A stretch of 64,000 bases of DNA from Vibrio harveyi NBRC 15634 = ATCC 14126 = KCTC 12724 (GTDB lineage Bacteria > Pseudomonadota > Gammaproteobacteria > Enterobacterales > Vibrionaceae). Position 1 is the first letter of the stretch; each line of letters opens with the position of its first letter. Shown here in pieces: positions 1-9,520 of the stretch. Where the stretch lies: assembly GCF_001591145.1 (NCBI RefSeq), contig NZ_BCUF01000020.1, positions 1 to 64,000 on the forward strand, written 5' to 3'. Below the pieces are notes generated by a model, which worked only from the letters and a program-made list of their open reading frames with translations, ran no database searches and was not told the DNA's origin. The position numbers and the translations under genes are program-made.

Positions 1-55
1 GCTAGCTTAATCGCTTAGTATTATCAGTTTTCTCTATTGCGAATTTGAAAACTGA

Positions 56-84
56 AAAGCCCCGCTTCGGCGGGGCTTTATTTT
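56..84. terminator. Intrinsic terminator, probably bidirectional
   Basis: A 10-bp GC-rich stem (56-65 with 70-79) is closed by a TTCG loop and flanked by short A and T runs. It lies about 40 bp beyond the stop codon of the minus-strand chemoreceptor and would end that transcript. It may also end a plus-strand gene left of the window. Positions 1-55 hold no gene I can support. Confidence 0.85.
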
Positions 85-126
85 ATCTAATCATTTTTCA
101 ACAACGATTCAGCTAACTGGTTGGAA

Positions 127-1689
127 TCACTTCTCTTCAAACTGAATAGCTAGTCGATAGAAATCTTGGACTTGCTCTTTCAACTGCTTACTGTTTTGCT
201 CTACAGAATGTGTTGCCGCTAAGTTCTGCTCTGCTGTCGAAGCAATAGAATGAATGTGCTGATTTACGTCGCTAGAAAGCTGCAACTGCTTATTAGCAGA
301 GTCCGCGACATTCACCATCAAACCACTCATGGTTTGCATCATCTGCTCGACTTCAGATAATCGCAATGCACTTTGCTCTGCAACATTTGAACAAGTGTCC
401 GTTTGTTCTTTGTTGGCAATAATGTCTTTCTGCCAACCTTGAATCGTTGTAAGCATGGTTTCAATGGATGCTTTAATTTGCTCAGTCGCATTCGAAGTAC
501 GCCCTGAGAGCGCTCTTACTTCATCAGCAACAACAGCAAAACCACGACCTTGTTCACCCGCTCGCGCAGCTTCAATTGCAGCATTAAGTGCTAGCAGATT
601 AGTTTGGTCGGCAATCCCGCCAATCTCTTCCATTAATTGGCTTACCTTTTGCGCTTGATCGCTCAATTGATAGGTCGTTTCCGTCGCTTTCTCAGCTTGT
701 AAGCTAAGTTGCGCTAAGTTGGTATGAGTTTGGTCGATGGTCTCTTTCGCCATCAGACATGACTGCAGCGTATCGTCTATCAGTAGATGCGCGTCGTTAG
801 TGCTGGATGAAACTGAATTTGCAGACGCTTCCATCGACTCTGTCGCATCGCGAACTTGCCGAATGTCTATGTTCTGCTGAGTTAGCGCTGATGAAACTTC
901 TGCCGTCGTGCTGCTAAGCTCTTCCGCGCAACTTTGTAAAGGCAGAGCTGAGTCCGTCATACGTCCTAACACGGTGCGAATACGGGCAGAGAGCATCTTG
1001 ATATGGAAATCTGCAATCGAGAATGGTTTATTTCCGGAATACACCAGACGACTTACACTGTCGTACTGCGCTTGTAACCTTTTAAATTGCAGAGGCGTAT
1101 CAACAAGTTCCTGGCGGAAGAGAACAGCTAAAACACCTGCCGGTAACAATGTCGTTAACCAAGCAAGAGGACCTTCAAGTGACAGAGCCAAGCTCGTTAC
1201 TGGTGCTACTAACGCACCAAGAAGAATTGCATAGCGCAAGGTGTCATTTAACTTCAACGCCCACGCTCGACCGGATTTCTCTGCTTTTAGAAGCCCTTGG
1301 TACGCTTTAGAAGCGATATCCACCCACTCTCGCTTGGGCTTAACACGAACCGATTGATAACCCACAACTTGATGGCCTTCATAAATTGGAGTTACGTAAG
1401 CATCGACCCAATAGTAACCACCCGACTTCGTACTGTTTTTTACAATTCCGCGCCACGCTTTACCTTGTTTTAGGCGAGCCCACATATCACCAAAAGCGGC
1501 TTTGGGCATATCTCCGTGGCGAACGATATTGTGGTTTTGTCCGAGCAGTTCATCGTGACTGTATTCAGCAATTCTGCAAAACGCATCATTGCAATAAGTG
1601 ATAACACCTTTGAGATCGGTGGTGGAGACCAGTTCGTCAGAATCTCCTACGAGGTTTTCTTGAGCTTTATTGGAAGTTGAGGCTGACAT
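127..1689 (-). CDS. Methyl-accepting chemotaxis protein with N-terminal PAS domain (Aer-like)
   Basis: The 520-residue protein has an Aer-type layout. An N-terminal PAS domain (about residues 15-120; [24 protein letters not shown]) is followed by a short hydrophobic segment around 155-195 and then a long methyl-accepting signalling coiled coil. The signalling tip is visible as [20 protein letters not shown] followed by [12 protein letters not shown], the CheA/CheW contact region. There is no periplasmic sensor domain, so it probably senses redox, oxygen or an internal cue through PAS. I chose the ATG at 1689. The longer reading frame begins with a GTG at 1737 that lacks a ribosome site and would put extra residues before the PAS domain. 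It appears monocistronic. The cofactor (FAD in E. coli Aer) cannot be confirmed. Confidence 0.9.
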   Translation of the reverse strand: MSASTSNKAQENLVGDSDELVSTTDLKGVITYCNDAFCRIAEYSHDELLGQNHNIVRHGDMPKAAFGDMWARLKQGKAWRGIVKNSTKSGGYYWVDAYVTPIYEGHQVVGYQSVRVKPKREWVDIASKAYQGLLKAEKSGRAWALKLNDTLRYAILLGALVAPVTSLALSLEGPLAWLTTLLPAGVLAVLFRQELVDTPLQFKRLQAQYDSVSRLVYSGNKPFSIADFHIKMLSARIRTVLGRMTDSALPLQSCAEELSSTTAEVSSALTQQNIDIRQVRDATESMEASANSVSSSTNDAHLLIDDTLQSCLMAKETIDQTHTNLAQLSLQAEKATETTYQLSDQAQKVSQLMEEIGGIADQTNLLALNAAIEAARAGEQGRGFAVVADEVRALSGRTSNATEQIKASIETMLTTIQGWQKDIIANKEQTDTCSNVAEQSALRLSEVEQMMQTMSGLMVNVADSANKQLQLSSDVNQHIHSIASTAEQNLAATHSVEQNSKQLKEQVQDFYRLAIQFEEK

Positions 1690-1860
1690 AGATGAGACTT
1701 CTATAGTTTTTATTAAATTGCGACAGGATATATACACGATTGTTATATTTATTACAAAATGCTAGAGAAAAAATCTTACCGATGCGACATTTAAAGCCCA
1801 AAAAACTCACTTAGATAACAATAATTAATCAATAATGTTACGGGGTGTGAGCTGATAGAC

Positions 1861-1895
1861 AAAAAAGACCCAGCCTTAATAGCTGGGTCTTATAA
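1861..1895 (-). terminator. Intrinsic terminator of the MFS gene
   Basis: A 10-bp stem (AAGACCCAGC paired with GCTGGGTCTT) is followed on the minus strand by a run of T. It lies 16-45 bp after the MFS stop codon. Confidence 0.85.
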
Positions 1896-1910
1896 AATTT
1901 TGAACTCAGT

Positions 1911-3083
1911 TTATGCAATTTGAGATTCAGAATTATTATTCGTTTTAACAATAAAGATTGCCATCACCAATAAGACAAAAGGTAAGACGTACAAATTCAA
2001 ATTTTGCCACCCTACTGTCGACTCCAACCAACCAGACAAAAGTGCAGTAATGGTGACGCAACTAAATACGAAGAACTCGTTGAACGCCTGCGCTTTGCTT
2101 TTATTTTTCACTTCATAGCTCTGACTAAACAAACTGGTTGCGGCAATGAACATAAAATTCCATCCAACACCAAGTAAGATCAACGCCGTACTGAAGTGCC
2201 ATATAGATAACCCATGCATGTTAATTGCTATGCACGCGATGAACAGCACACCACCAGCTAAAATCATTTTCTTTGCACCGAATAGTTCAATTAACCGACC
2301 AGTAAAAAAAGCAGGCACAAACATGCCCAATACATGCCATTCAATAACCCCAGCAGCTCTTGTGAAATCAAACCCACAGCCAATCATGGCTAACGGTGTC
2401 GCTGTCATTAGTATATTCATCACGGCATAGGCAACCATCGCTGCTAACACCGCAATCATAAAGTTAGGACGATAAATAATGTTCTTGAGAGAGTCTGGTT
2501 TTGCATAGCAATTTTGCGTATGCGCCGCTGGAAATCGTATCGTCTGTAGTAAAACTAATGCCGTTATATACAAGACAATGAGTACAGCAAAAGCACTAAT
2601 ATAAAACCCATCTGTCGACCACTTTTGCGAATAGATAGCGAGGTTTGGTCCCAAAACGGCAGCTAGCACGCCACCTGCCATAGAAATCGAGATCGCTCGA
2701 TGCCGTGCTGATTCATCACACACTTCTATCGCAGCAAATCGATATAAAGTACCAAAGCCAATCCCTACCCCTAGCAAAAAGGTGGAAGCACAAAACAAAG
2801 TAAAGTTTTGCAGAGATAGCGCATAGGTTGCCAACGACGCTCCAGCTATACCTATGATGTTACCTAAGCTAAAACCCAGACGGCGTCCCAGCTTTCCCAT
2901 AATTAAGGACGCCGGGATCGTCGCAGACATTAATCCGAGAAACTGCAACGCTACTGGCAAAGTGATCATGCTTGAAGAAGGCGCAATTTGTTTACCGATA
3001 AGCGCAATGACAGAAATCAGAAGTATGTTTCCCGTCATCAATAAGGCTTGGCAAAGTGATAATAGCCAGACGTTTCTATTCAT
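1911..3083 (-). CDS. MFS family transporter
   Basis: The protein has 390 residues and about 12 hydrophobic helices, typical of the major facilitator superfamily. A conserved loop 2-3 basic patch (MGKLGRRLGFSLG, near residue 62) resembles MFS motif A. The start is ATG at 3083, preceded by AAGGAATGAG, a good ribosome site. The substrate cannot be named. Such 390-residue stand-alone MFS proteins are usually drug or metabolite exporters. It is transcribed alone between its own terminator at 1861-1895 and the aroG terminator upstream. It is noticeably AT-rich compared with aroG, which may hint at a different history, but I could not compute this. Confidence 0.85.
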   Translation of the reverse strand: MNRNVWLLSLCQALLMTGNILLISVIALIGKQIAPSSSMITLPVALQFLGLMSATIPASLIMGKLGRRLGFSLGNIIGIAGASLATYALSLQNFTLFCASTFLLGVGIGFGTLYRFAAIEVCDESARHRAISISMAGGVLAAVLGPNLAIYSQKWSTDGFYISAFAVLIVLYITALVLLQTIRFPAAHTQNCYAKPDSLKNIIYRPNFMIAVLAAMVAYAVMNILMTATPLAMIGCGFDFTRAAGVIEWHVLGMFVPAFFTGRLIELFGAKKMILAGGVLFIACIAINMHGLSIWHFSTALILLGVGWNFMFIAATSLFSQSYEVKNKSKAQAFNEFFVFSCVTITALLSGWLESTVGWQNLNLYVLPFVLLVMAIFIVKTNNNSESQIA

Positions 3084-3202
3084 CTCATTCCTTGAGTGTT
3101 TTTTAATCTACCCAGACACCTTAACGGATTTAAGGCTAAAACACATGGGTTATGTGCGACAGGTTAAGCCATGACATAGCTAACTACTCTCTACTTAAAC
3201 TA

Positions 3203-3229
3203 AAAAAGCCAGCGAGAAGCTGGCTTTTT
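3203..3229. terminator. Intrinsic terminator after aroG
   Basis: An 11-bp perfect stem (AAAAAGCCAGC / GCTGGCTTTTT) with a GAGAA loop lies 22 bp beyond the aroG stop. Poly-A and poly-T arms make it potentially bidirectional. Confidence 0.9.
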
Positions 3230-3251
3230 GTGAGTGTTATTCGCTCAATTT

Positions 3252-4304
3252 TTATTTGGCACGACGCGCTTTTACTGCGTCGGATAGCTGACGTAGAACT
3301 GTTTCCGTATCTTCCCAGCCGATACATGCATCAGTAATCGATTGACCGTAAGTTGAAACTTTGCCATCAACCAAGTCTTGACGACCTTCAACAAGATGCG
3401 ACTCAATCATCACACCGAAAATAGCATCTTCACCGCCAGAAATTTGCTCTGACACATCATCAGAAACTAACATTTGGCGTTTAAATTGCTTAGAGCTGTT
3501 CGCGTGGCTGAAGTCGATCATCACTTTCTTAGGCAGACCGGCAGCATCCAGCTCATCCTTAATTTGACCTACATGAGATGCGCTATAGTTTGGCTCCTTA
3601 CCACCACGCAGAATAATGTGGCAATCAGGGTTACCTGCCGTTTCAACGATAGCAGAATGACCGTACTTAGTGACTGACAAGAAATGGTGAGATGCGCTTG
3701 CCGAACGGATTGCATCACTTGCGATCTTGATGTTGCCATCTGTACCGTTTTTAAAGCCAACAGGGCAAGACAGACCAGACGCAAGCTCACGGTGAACCTG
3801 AGACTCTGTTGTACGAGCACCAATCGCCCCCCAACTGATCAGGTCGGCAACGTATTGCGGCGTGATCATATCTAGAAACTCGCTTGCCGTTGGAAGCCCC
3901 ATATCAGTTAGATCAAGCAGAAGCTTACGTCCAATGCGAAGACCGTCGTTAAGTTTGTAAGTATCGTTTAGGTATGGGTCATTAATCAGACCTTTCCAAC
4001 CTACCGTAGTACGTGGTTTTTCAAAGTAAACGCGCATCACAACTTCTAGTTGCTCACCGAGTTCATCACGAAGTACTTTCAGTTTTTTACCGTACTCTAC
4101 CGCCGCCTCTGGGTCATGAATAGAACATGGACCAACAATCACTAGTAGGCGATCGTCTTTACCTTCAAGAATATTGTGGATGGCGTTACGACATTCAAAA
4201 GTAGTTGTGGAAGCAGTTTCGGTCGCCGGAAATTTTTCAAGCACTGCAACAGGTGGCAATAGCTCTTTTACTTTATTAATTCTTACATCATCAGTTTGAA
4301 ACAT
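3252..4304 (-). CDS. aroG: 3-deoxy-7-phosphoheptulonate (DAHP) synthase, AroG type
   Basis: This enzyme condenses phosphoenolpyruvate with erythrose-4-phosphate in the first step of the shikimate pathway to aromatic amino acids. The 350-residue length equals E. coli AroG and the sequence is close throughout. Clear class I landmarks are LLVIVGPCSIHDP (metal-binding Cys near residue 61), RVYFEKPRTTVGWKGL, GARTTESQ, GFKNGTDG, HIILRGGKEPNY and IDFSHANSSKQ. The N-terminal segment that forms the Phe site in AroG (DDVRINKVKELLPP) is conserved, so Phe feedback is likely but inferred. The start is the ATG at 4304. It is monocistronic. A TyrR-like box lies about 210 bp upstream. Confidence 0.95.
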   Translation of the reverse strand: MFQTDDVRINKVKELLPPVAVLEKFPATETASTTTFECRNAIHNILEGKDDRLLVIVGPCSIHDPEAAVEYGKKLKVLRDELGEQLEVVMRVYFEKPRTTVGWKGLINDPYLNDTYKLNDGLRIGRKLLLDLTDMGLPTASEFLDMITPQYVADLISWGAIGARTTESQVHRELASGLSCPVGFKNGTDGNIKIASDAIRSASASHHFLSVTKYGHSAIVETAGNPDCHIILRGGKEPNYSASHVGQIKDELDAAGLPKKVMIDFSHANSSKQFKRQMLVSDDVSEQISGGEDAIFGVMIESHLVEGRQDLVDGKVSTYGQSITDACIGWEDTETVLRQLSDAVKARRAK

Positions 4305-4511
4305 TACTTCTACTTCCTAATTACTATCCAAGTCCCACTATTTTGCCCAAACTTTACTCACTGCAACATTGTTCACAAAGCAAGCAATAGTAAGGGCTGT
4401 GGGCTCATTTAATCGTGTCAATGCAAGTAACTTATCGACTTCGCCGACCGCTTGCAATCACTTTTTTTAAAAAAATGCAAATTAACTACTAACGTTCAAA
4501 ACAAAACACAG

Positions 4512-4529
4512 CGTAAATTTTTATGTACA
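4512..4529. promoter_or_regulatory. Candidate TyrR box between aroG and ompA-like gene
   Basis: CGTAAA-N6-TGTACA matches the TyrR consensus TGTAAA-N6-TTTACA at 10 of 12 positions, including the G and C that are nearly invariant. It lies in the 476-bp AT-rich divergent interval 4305-4780, which holds no other gene I can support. It is 208 bp from the aroG start and about 250 bp from the ompA-like start, so either gene or neither could respond. The link to aroG is inferred from the known role of TyrR in aromatic biosynthesis. Confidence 0.35.
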
Positions 4530-4780
4530 CGGAAAGTTCAAAATTATCATATATTTTCCTGTAACTTTGAAAATCTTGTCTACAATGTAAGAAATATCAG
4601 AAGTTTGTGAGGTATTTGGCGACGAAAAGTGTAGCAAGATCTAAGATATTGTTGCTTGATGTTAATTTAAATGAATATTAAACTTATTTCTTATTAAACT
4701 AATTTCTTATAACTACCTAGTTTTACTCAAGTTGTAAAAACAAAGTAGAAACTAATATGCAATCAATACAAGGAAACATT

Positions 4781-5764
4781 ATGAACAAAGTAGCAATTGC
4801 AGTAGCAGCAGTGGTAGCTGGTGGTTTAATTAACTCTGCTCAAGCTGAAATGTATATCGGGGGCAAAGTGGGCATGACTACGCTAGATGATGCTTGCTAT
4901 TTAAACAGCCCTTGTGATGATGATGCTTTCGGTGCCGGAATGCACATCGGTTACGACTTTACCGATATCATTGGCCTTGAGTACGGTGTTGATTACTTAG
5001 GTGACTACGAAGCTAATTTCAAGTCAGGGGCTAATACAGTAAATACGATCGACGGTGATCTTTGGGCATTAACGCTTGCGCCTAAATTCAACTGGCATCT
5101 AAACGATACGTGGAACCTATTCGCGAAAATCGGTGGTGCTTACATGATTTCGGGTGACGAAAAAGATTTCGTTCCTACAGGCTCGCTTGGTGCTGAATAC
5201 ACTATCGATAGAAACTGGAGTGTTCGTGCTGAATACCAACGTTACCAAGATATCTCTGATGATGTCCTAGATGATATGGATGCAAACTTCTTTGGTATCG
5301 GTGTTAACTACAAGTTCGCAGCAGCACCTGTTGTTGCAGCAGTAGTAACAGAAGAAGTGGTTGCGGAGCCAGAACCAGTAATGATGACGAAGACGCACAA
5401 AGAAGAGTACGGTACAGGTACGTTTGAATTCGACAGTGCGAAGCTAACTGATTCAGTATCTGAGCGTCTAGACAACTTCGTAAACTTCTTGAACGAGTAC
5501 CCACAAGCTCAAGTTGAAATCACTGGTTACACAGATAGCTCTGGTCCAGCAGCTTACAACCAAAAACTGTCTGAGCGTCGTGCTCAATCTGTTGCGGATT
5601 ACCTAATCGCAGCAGGCATCGATGCAGACCGCTTCACAGTTACTGGTATGGGTGAAGAAAACCCAGTTGCAGACAACAGCACTCACGAAGGTCGCGAGAA
5701 GAACCGTCGTGTTGAAGTTGTCGTACCTGAGTTCCAATACGAAGAATTGGTACAACCAGAATAA
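4781..5764 (+). CDS. ompA: OmpA-family outer membrane protein
   Basis: A 327-residue outer membrane protein. A signal peptide (MNKVAIAVAAVVAGGLINSAQA) is followed by an eight-stranded beta-barrel of about 175 residues, a short Ala/Val/Pro-rich hinge (AAPVVAAVVTEE, AEPEPV), and a C-terminal OmpA/MotB domain. The domain binds peptidoglycan; GYTDSSGPAAYNQKLSERRAQSVADYL and EGREKNRRVEVV contain the conserved Asp and Arg that contact diaminopimelate. Two cysteines in the first barrel loop (CYLNSPC) are unusual. The start is ATG 4781 after AAGGAAACATT; an earlier in-frame ATG at 4757 would spoil the signal peptide. It tethers the outer membrane to the wall. Monocistronic, with a terminator at 5788-5812. 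Confidence 0.93.
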   Translation: MNKVAIAVAAVVAGGLINSAQAEMYIGGKVGMTTLDDACYLNSPCDDDAFGAGMHIGYDFTDIIGLEYGVDYLGDYEANFKSGANTVNTIDGDLWALTLAPKFNWHLNDTWNLFAKIGGAYMISGDEKDFVPTGSLGAEYTIDRNWSVRAEYQRYQDISDDVLDDMDANFFGIGVNYKFAAAPVVAAVVTEEVVAEPEPVMMTKTHKEEYGTGTFEFDSAKLTDSVSERLDNFVNFLNEYPQAQVEITGYTDSSGPAAYNQKLSERRAQSVADYLIAAGIDADRFTVTGMGEENPVADNSTHEGREKNRRVEVVVPEFQYEELVQPE

Positions 5765-5787
5765 GAGTTCCCGCTCTAATCTAGTCT

Positions 5788-5813
5788 AAGGGGTGCTTCG
5801 GCATCCCTTTTTG
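5788..5813 (+). terminator. Intrinsic terminator of the ompA-like gene
   Basis: A 9-bp stem (AAGGGGTGC / GCATCCCTT, one G-T wobble) with a TTCG loop is followed by TTTTG, 24 bp after the stop codon. Confidence 0.9.
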
Positions 5814-6011
5814 TTTGCTTCAGCTTTACCCTTCACTCTTTATCAAACTCATTCAGTTTCTCTGTTCGCCCTTCTCCATCCTATCTGGTTCCGACTCTTA
5901 TACTAAAGGCGACCTGATGGTACGCTCGATTAAATATTTGATTTCAAGTTTGGTGAAAAGTAGCAGTTTTCTCAAAGACTCATAGTTCATCGCTCTTGGT
6001 TCCAAAACCAA

Positions 6012-6181
6012 TATACCCAAATGATTCCACGACGCCGAATTCAGAGCATTGTCATCGCTCCCTTGATTACCGAAAGTAAGTAAGGAAAACAAGGTCGTGT
6101 CATAGCCGGTTCTTTCCATGTTGTTTGACACAGTAATCGGGTCAATCACACGCTCCCGAAGGACGAGTTGACTGGGGTATA
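6012..6181 (-). repeat. Vibrio-type intergenic repeat, copy B (MITE-like)
   Basis: About 170 bp bounded by inverted TATACCC ends. Read on the minus strand its body (CAACTCGTCCTTCGGGAGCG, then GATTGACCCGATTACTG and ending in TTTGGGTATA) aligns along its length with the right part of the element at 50532-50798. It holds no credible gene; an 83-codon open frame across it (5898-6149) is part of the repeat. The rest of the 522-bp gap 5765-6286 outside the terminator and repeat shows nothing further. Confidence 0.75.
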
Positions 6182-6286
6182 AACATTATTGGGAACGACA
6201 GCAGCAGACCCTAGTATTGCGCCGTACAAACAAAAACTGCACCGGAGTTCGGTGCAGTTGTGAGCTTGCCCTTGTGTGGCTCTAGA

Positions 6287-7195
6287 TCATAAAAACACAC
6301 CAATATAGTGATCCACCAATAACGCAACAAACAGCGCCAATAAGTGATAGATGGAGAATTTAAACGTTTCCATTGCGCTATTTAATTCCGGTGAAAACTT
6401 TAACTTCCACGCGTGATACATAAAGCCAGCATTGAGGAGCAATGAAGAGAATAAATATACAGAGCCGACCATCCCCACCAGCACAGGCAAAATACAGACA
6501 AGCGTGAGTAGAATCGTATACAAAAGAATTGATGTCTTGGTGTACTCAATGCCATGAGTGACTGGAAGCATTGGGATATCCACTTTGCGATAGTCTTCGA
6601 CACGGTGAATTGCGAGCGCCCAGAAATGTGGCGGCGTCCAAATAAAAATAATCATTACCAATAGCCAAGCATGCGCGTGTAACTCTCCAGTTACCGCCGT
6701 CCAACCGAGTAGTGGCGGCATTGCGCCTGCAATCCCTGCAATCACAATATTCTGCGGGGTTGCTCGCTTAAGATACATGGTATAAACCACCGCATAACCT
6801 AACAAGCTTAAGAAGGTCATCCATGCCGTCAGTGGGTTGACCAATGCATGAAGCAACACAAACCCAATTCCCCCCAGAGCAGTAGCAAAAATCGCAACAG
6901 ACAAAGGGTTAGTATCACCGGAAGGCAAAGGTCGCTTGTGCGTGCGAGCCATTCGCGCATCAATACGGCGATCAATCAGGTGATTAAACGCTGCAGCAGA
7001 GCCTGCCATTAGGCCGATACCAGTAAGACCAATGGCAGCTTGTAACCAAGGAAAGTCAGCAACCGGAGCTAAGCTCATCCCAACAATAGCCGTAATTAAC
7101 ATAAGAGCGACGACTTTTGGCTTTGTTAGTTTTAAATAGGTTGACCCAATCTTTCTCTTACCACTTTCTAGAGGTAGCGCGATCTCTTTACTCAT
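6287..7195 (-). CDS. ctaB: Protoheme IX farnesyltransferase (heme O synthase)
   Basis: A UbiA-family membrane prenyltransferase of 302 residues that adds a farnesyl group to protoheme to give heme O, the precursor of heme A. The first Asp-rich motif [19 protein letters not shown] (N71, D75, D79) binds Mg-pyrophosphate. The second, [13 protein letters not shown], follows [13 protein letters not shown]. Nine hydrophobic segments are visible. The start is ATG 7195 with AAGGAG upstream. The open frame continues upstream but that part is the antisense of nothing useful and overlaps ctaA. The ctaA and ctaB reading frames overlap by 8 bp, indicating translational coupling. Last gene of the oxidase operon; also called cyoE/COX10. 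Confidence 0.95.
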   Translation of the reverse strand: MSKEIALPLESGKRKIGSTYLKLTKPKVVALMLITAIVGMSLAPVADFPWLQAAIGLTGIGLMAGSAAAFNHLIDRRIDARMARTHKRPLPSGDTNPLSVAIFATALGGIGFVLLHALVNPLTAWMTFLSLLGYAVVYTMYLKRATPQNIVIAGIAGAMPPLLGWTAVTGELHAHAWLLVMIIFIWTPPHFWALAIHRVEDYRKVDIPMLPVTHGIEYTKTSILLYTILLTLVCILPVLVGMVGSVYLFSSLLLNAGFMYHAWKLKFSPELNSAMETFKFSIYHLLALFVALLVDHYIGVFL

Positions 7196-8207
7196 AGCGA
7201 ACTCCTTTCGCTTGATGACCCCAACAAGCTTTACCCTGCCATAGGTAGAACTGACTAACGCAAATAAGTGTAAGCATAATGGCAGCACCGAGGTTGTGTG
7301 CCACCGCAACATAAATAGGGAGCTGGAACACAACGTTACTCACGCCCAATAAGATCTGACATACCAAGGTGAATCCAATCCAGATACCGAGGCGTTGGGA
7401 ATGATGTGAATCTTGTTTTAATAGTAAGATGCAGTAAATCAACACCACGCATGCGGTAATAATGGCACCAATACGGTGGCTCACATGAATAGTCATTCTG
7501 GCAGGGTAATCTAGGACACCGAACTCATAGTTATCAAAACCTGTCTGCCAAAACGAAAATGCCTCTTTCCAAGACAAATAGCTTGTCCAGTTACCTTCAC
7601 ATATTGGCAAAGTGGTACACATTAATGCGGCATAATTTGATGATGTCCATCCGCCAAGCAACACCTGCAACAACACCACACCAAAAGCCATCAAAGAGAA
7701 CGTTCTCACGCTCTTGGAAGAAGGAGAAAAGTAGAGGCTGTTTTTAGATTGTAATTGGCAGTAGAACAGCGCTTGAAGTGCAAGCAACGTAAAGCCGCCA
7801 AGTAGATGAAGCATAACGATCACTGGCATCAGCTTTAACGTTACCGTCCACATTCCTAATGCCGCTTGGCCCAAAACAAGAACGCAAAGCAAAACCGGAA
7901 TTGTCGGATCAACTCGCTCTGCTCTCACCGCCATGATTGCCATCATCAGAATGACTAAGCCTAAAGTTCCAGCGAAGTAACGATGAATCATCTCTAACCA
8001 CGCTTTTCCTTGCTCCACTGCTCGCTCCGGAAACAGAGCATTTGCCTTAGTAACTTCAGCTTCAGTTTGGGGTACAAATAACTGACCATAGCAACCAGGC
8101 CAATCTGGACATCCCAACCCCGCATCAGCCAAGCGTGTATATGCTCCCAACATAATGACTACAAGAGTAAGACACAGGCTGAACTTAACCAAACGACTTA
8201 ACGTCAT
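7188..8207 (-). CDS. ctaA: Heme A synthase (COX15/CtaA family)
   Basis: A 339-residue eight-helix membrane enzyme that oxidises the C8 methyl of heme O to a formyl group, giving heme A for cytochrome aa3. The N-terminal periplasmic loop contains the paired cysteines C33 and C39 ([10 protein letters not shown]) and the conserved E72/H75 of LEMIHRY. A second pair of conserved His ([23 protein letters not shown]) supplies the heme ligands. The duplicated four-helix layout and length match the proteobacterial family. The start is ATG 8207, 12 bp after the previous stop. Operon position between the SCO-like gene and ctaB fits its role. Confidence 0.95.
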   Translation of the reverse strand: MTLSRLVKFSLCLTLVVIMLGAYTRLADAGLGCPDWPGCYGQLFVPQTEAEVTKANALFPERAVEQGKAWLEMIHRYFAGTLGLVILMMAIMAVRAERVDPTIPVLLCVLVLGQAALGMWTVTLKLMPVIVMLHLLGGFTLLALQALFYCQLQSKNSLYFSPSSKSVRTFSLMAFGVVLLQVLLGGWTSSNYAALMCTTLPICEGNWTSYLSWKEAFSFWQTGFDNYEFGVLDYPARMTIHVSHRIGAIITACVVLIYCILLLKQDSHHSQRLGIWIGFTLVCQILLGVSNVVFQLPIYVAVAHNLGAAIMLTLICVSQFYLWQGKACWGHQAKGVRYE

Positions 8208-8219
8208 ATTGCACTCTCC

Positions 8220-8756
8220 CTAGCCTACGCGTGATAACTTCAATAGCTTTCGTAAGTCCGCCAATACATCTTTACTTAACCGCACCAAATCCTCGTTGGC
8301 TTCTGGCGTATAGGACATAACTAGTTGCCCGAGAGGGTCGACGATCAACATCTGCCCTGCTTTCACTCTCGATGACAACGAATCATTCATTTGCATCACC
8401 ACAATGCTCTGGGCAACATTATTGGTCTCTTCCGAAGTCCAGATAACTGGCACCACACGCTCCTGATATTTACCTAATGCAATGTGGCTTTGTTGCATCA
8501 AATGTATTTGTTGTTGGCACTGTTCTTTACACTCCGGAGGCAACACGTACGCTAATTGCCAACCTTTTTCGTCTAATGGTGATGGCTGACCTAATTGTTC
8601 GAGCGTGATATATGGCTCAACCAATTCACCTCGATTGGTTACCCCCGTTTCGTACCAACCTTGACTCAATACAACCTTGGCAATAATCGCGGGGAGCGCA
8701 AATAGACAAATCAGAGACACCAATACAATTCGTCCTTTCGTGACTGCATTTGTCAT
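8220..8756 (-). CDS. Membrane-anchored SCO/thioredoxin-like protein of the cox cluster
   Basis: A 178-residue protein with one N-terminal transmembrane anchor (about residues 9-30) and a periplasmic domain. The domain carries PPECKEQCQQQ, with C76 and C80 spaced CXXXC as in Sco copper chaperones, and LIVDPLGQLVMSYTPEAN near the C-terminus, which resembles the end of a thioredoxin/SCO fold. I do not see the conserved histidine of true Sco with certainty, so copper delivery to CuA is an inference. Homologues of unknown function sit at this place in the cox clusters of Pseudomonas and Vibrio. It overlaps the SURF1 gene by 4 bp (ATGA type), so the two are coupled. Confidence 0.7.
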   Translation of the reverse strand: MTNAVTKGRIVLVSLICLFALPAIIAKVVLSQGWYETGVTNRGELVEPYITLEQLGQPSPLDEKGWQLAYVLPPECKEQCQQQIHLMQQSHIALGKYQERVVPVIWTSEETNNVAQSIVVMQMNDSLSSRVKAGQMLIVDPLGQLVMSYTPEANEDLVRLSKDVLADLRKLLKLSRVG

Positions 8757-9520
8757 TTCTCACCTCCTTGTGAGCGTGGTTGTCGAATCCAACGAATAAA
8801 AATCAGGATTGTGATAAACAAAAATACGCCAGACATAGCAAACCATTGAAAAGAATAACCAAAGTGCTTTGCACTGGTTAACGGTAAGGGATTCCAAGGA
8901 AATGGGTAAGACCATTGCGTTAGATTGTCAGGTTGAATGACCGTAGGCATTAACTCAATATTAAGCAGTTGGCTAAGTTGATTAATGTTGAGGTTTTGCA
9001 CTCTTATCGTATCGCCCATTTCAGCCATTAGGTCTGAACTTAGTGGATTAGTAGATTTACGATACAAACGCCCTGTGATGTCATATGGCGTTGTCAGATA
9101 TTCAACCTTCGGAAGTACGGCTCTGGATCTTTTCCCCTTCACAAATCCAAGTTCAAGCAGCGTCAGAGTCGCAGGATCATGAGACATCGATACGATTTGA
9201 AACGCTAGGTAACCCACTTCACCCTGATAGGTCTGGTTATCTAATAAAATAATTGGGAGTGATTCAGGCGTCACATTTGCTTTTACTTTAATCCCTATAA
9301 CACTTTCTTCTCGCCAATCGTTCTTTTCCAGTACTTCAGATATGTCCTGATAAGAGGTATTTTCCCTTGCTAAAATCGCTTGTTCCAAACGCTGCTTTTC
9401 ATTACCACGTTCCAATTGCCAAAAGCCCAGTTTGACCAACAGAGAAAACACAGCCACAGTTAAAAAGACAGCAACCCAAACCCATTTCGATAATATCGAC
9501 GACGAAACCGGAGGTGCCAT
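8753..9520 (-). CDS. SURF1-family oxidase assembly protein
   Basis: SURF1/Shy1 proteins help insert heme A into subunit I of cytochrome oxidase. The 255-residue protein has two transmembrane helices, at about 12-30 and near 225-245, around a periplasmic loop. Family landmarks are LGFWQLERGNEKQ straight after helix 1 and PFPWNPLPLTSAKHFGYSFQWFAM before helix 2. The start is ambiguous: ATG 9520 gives a compact N-terminus, while an ATG at 9574 has a better ribosome site (GAGG) and adds 18 residues. Either way it abuts or overlaps the divergent DUF2909 gene; the two 9519/9520 start codons share two bases. Confidence 0.88.
   Translation of the reverse strand: MAPPVSSSILSKWVWVAVFLTVAVFSLLVKLGFWQLERGNEKQRLEQAILARENTSYQDISEVLEKNDWREESVIGIKVKANVTPESLPIILLDNQTYQGEVGYLAFQIVSMSHDPATLTLLELGFVKGKRSRAVLPKVEYLTTPYDITGRLYRKSTNPLSSDLMAEMGDTIRVQNLNINQLSQLLNIELMPTVIQPDNLTQWSYPFPWNPLPLTSAKHFGYSFQWFAMSGVFLFITILIFIRWIRQPRSQGGEK

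Noticed and set aside
1690..1737. Extended N-terminus of the PAS chemoreceptor from GTG 1737
   Set aside because: No ribosome site and extra residues outside the PAS domain; ATG 1689 is better.
5898..6149. 83-codon open frame on the minus strand
   Set aside because: It lies mostly within the intergenic repeat copy B, has no good ribosome site and shows no protein family; the repeat body explains it.
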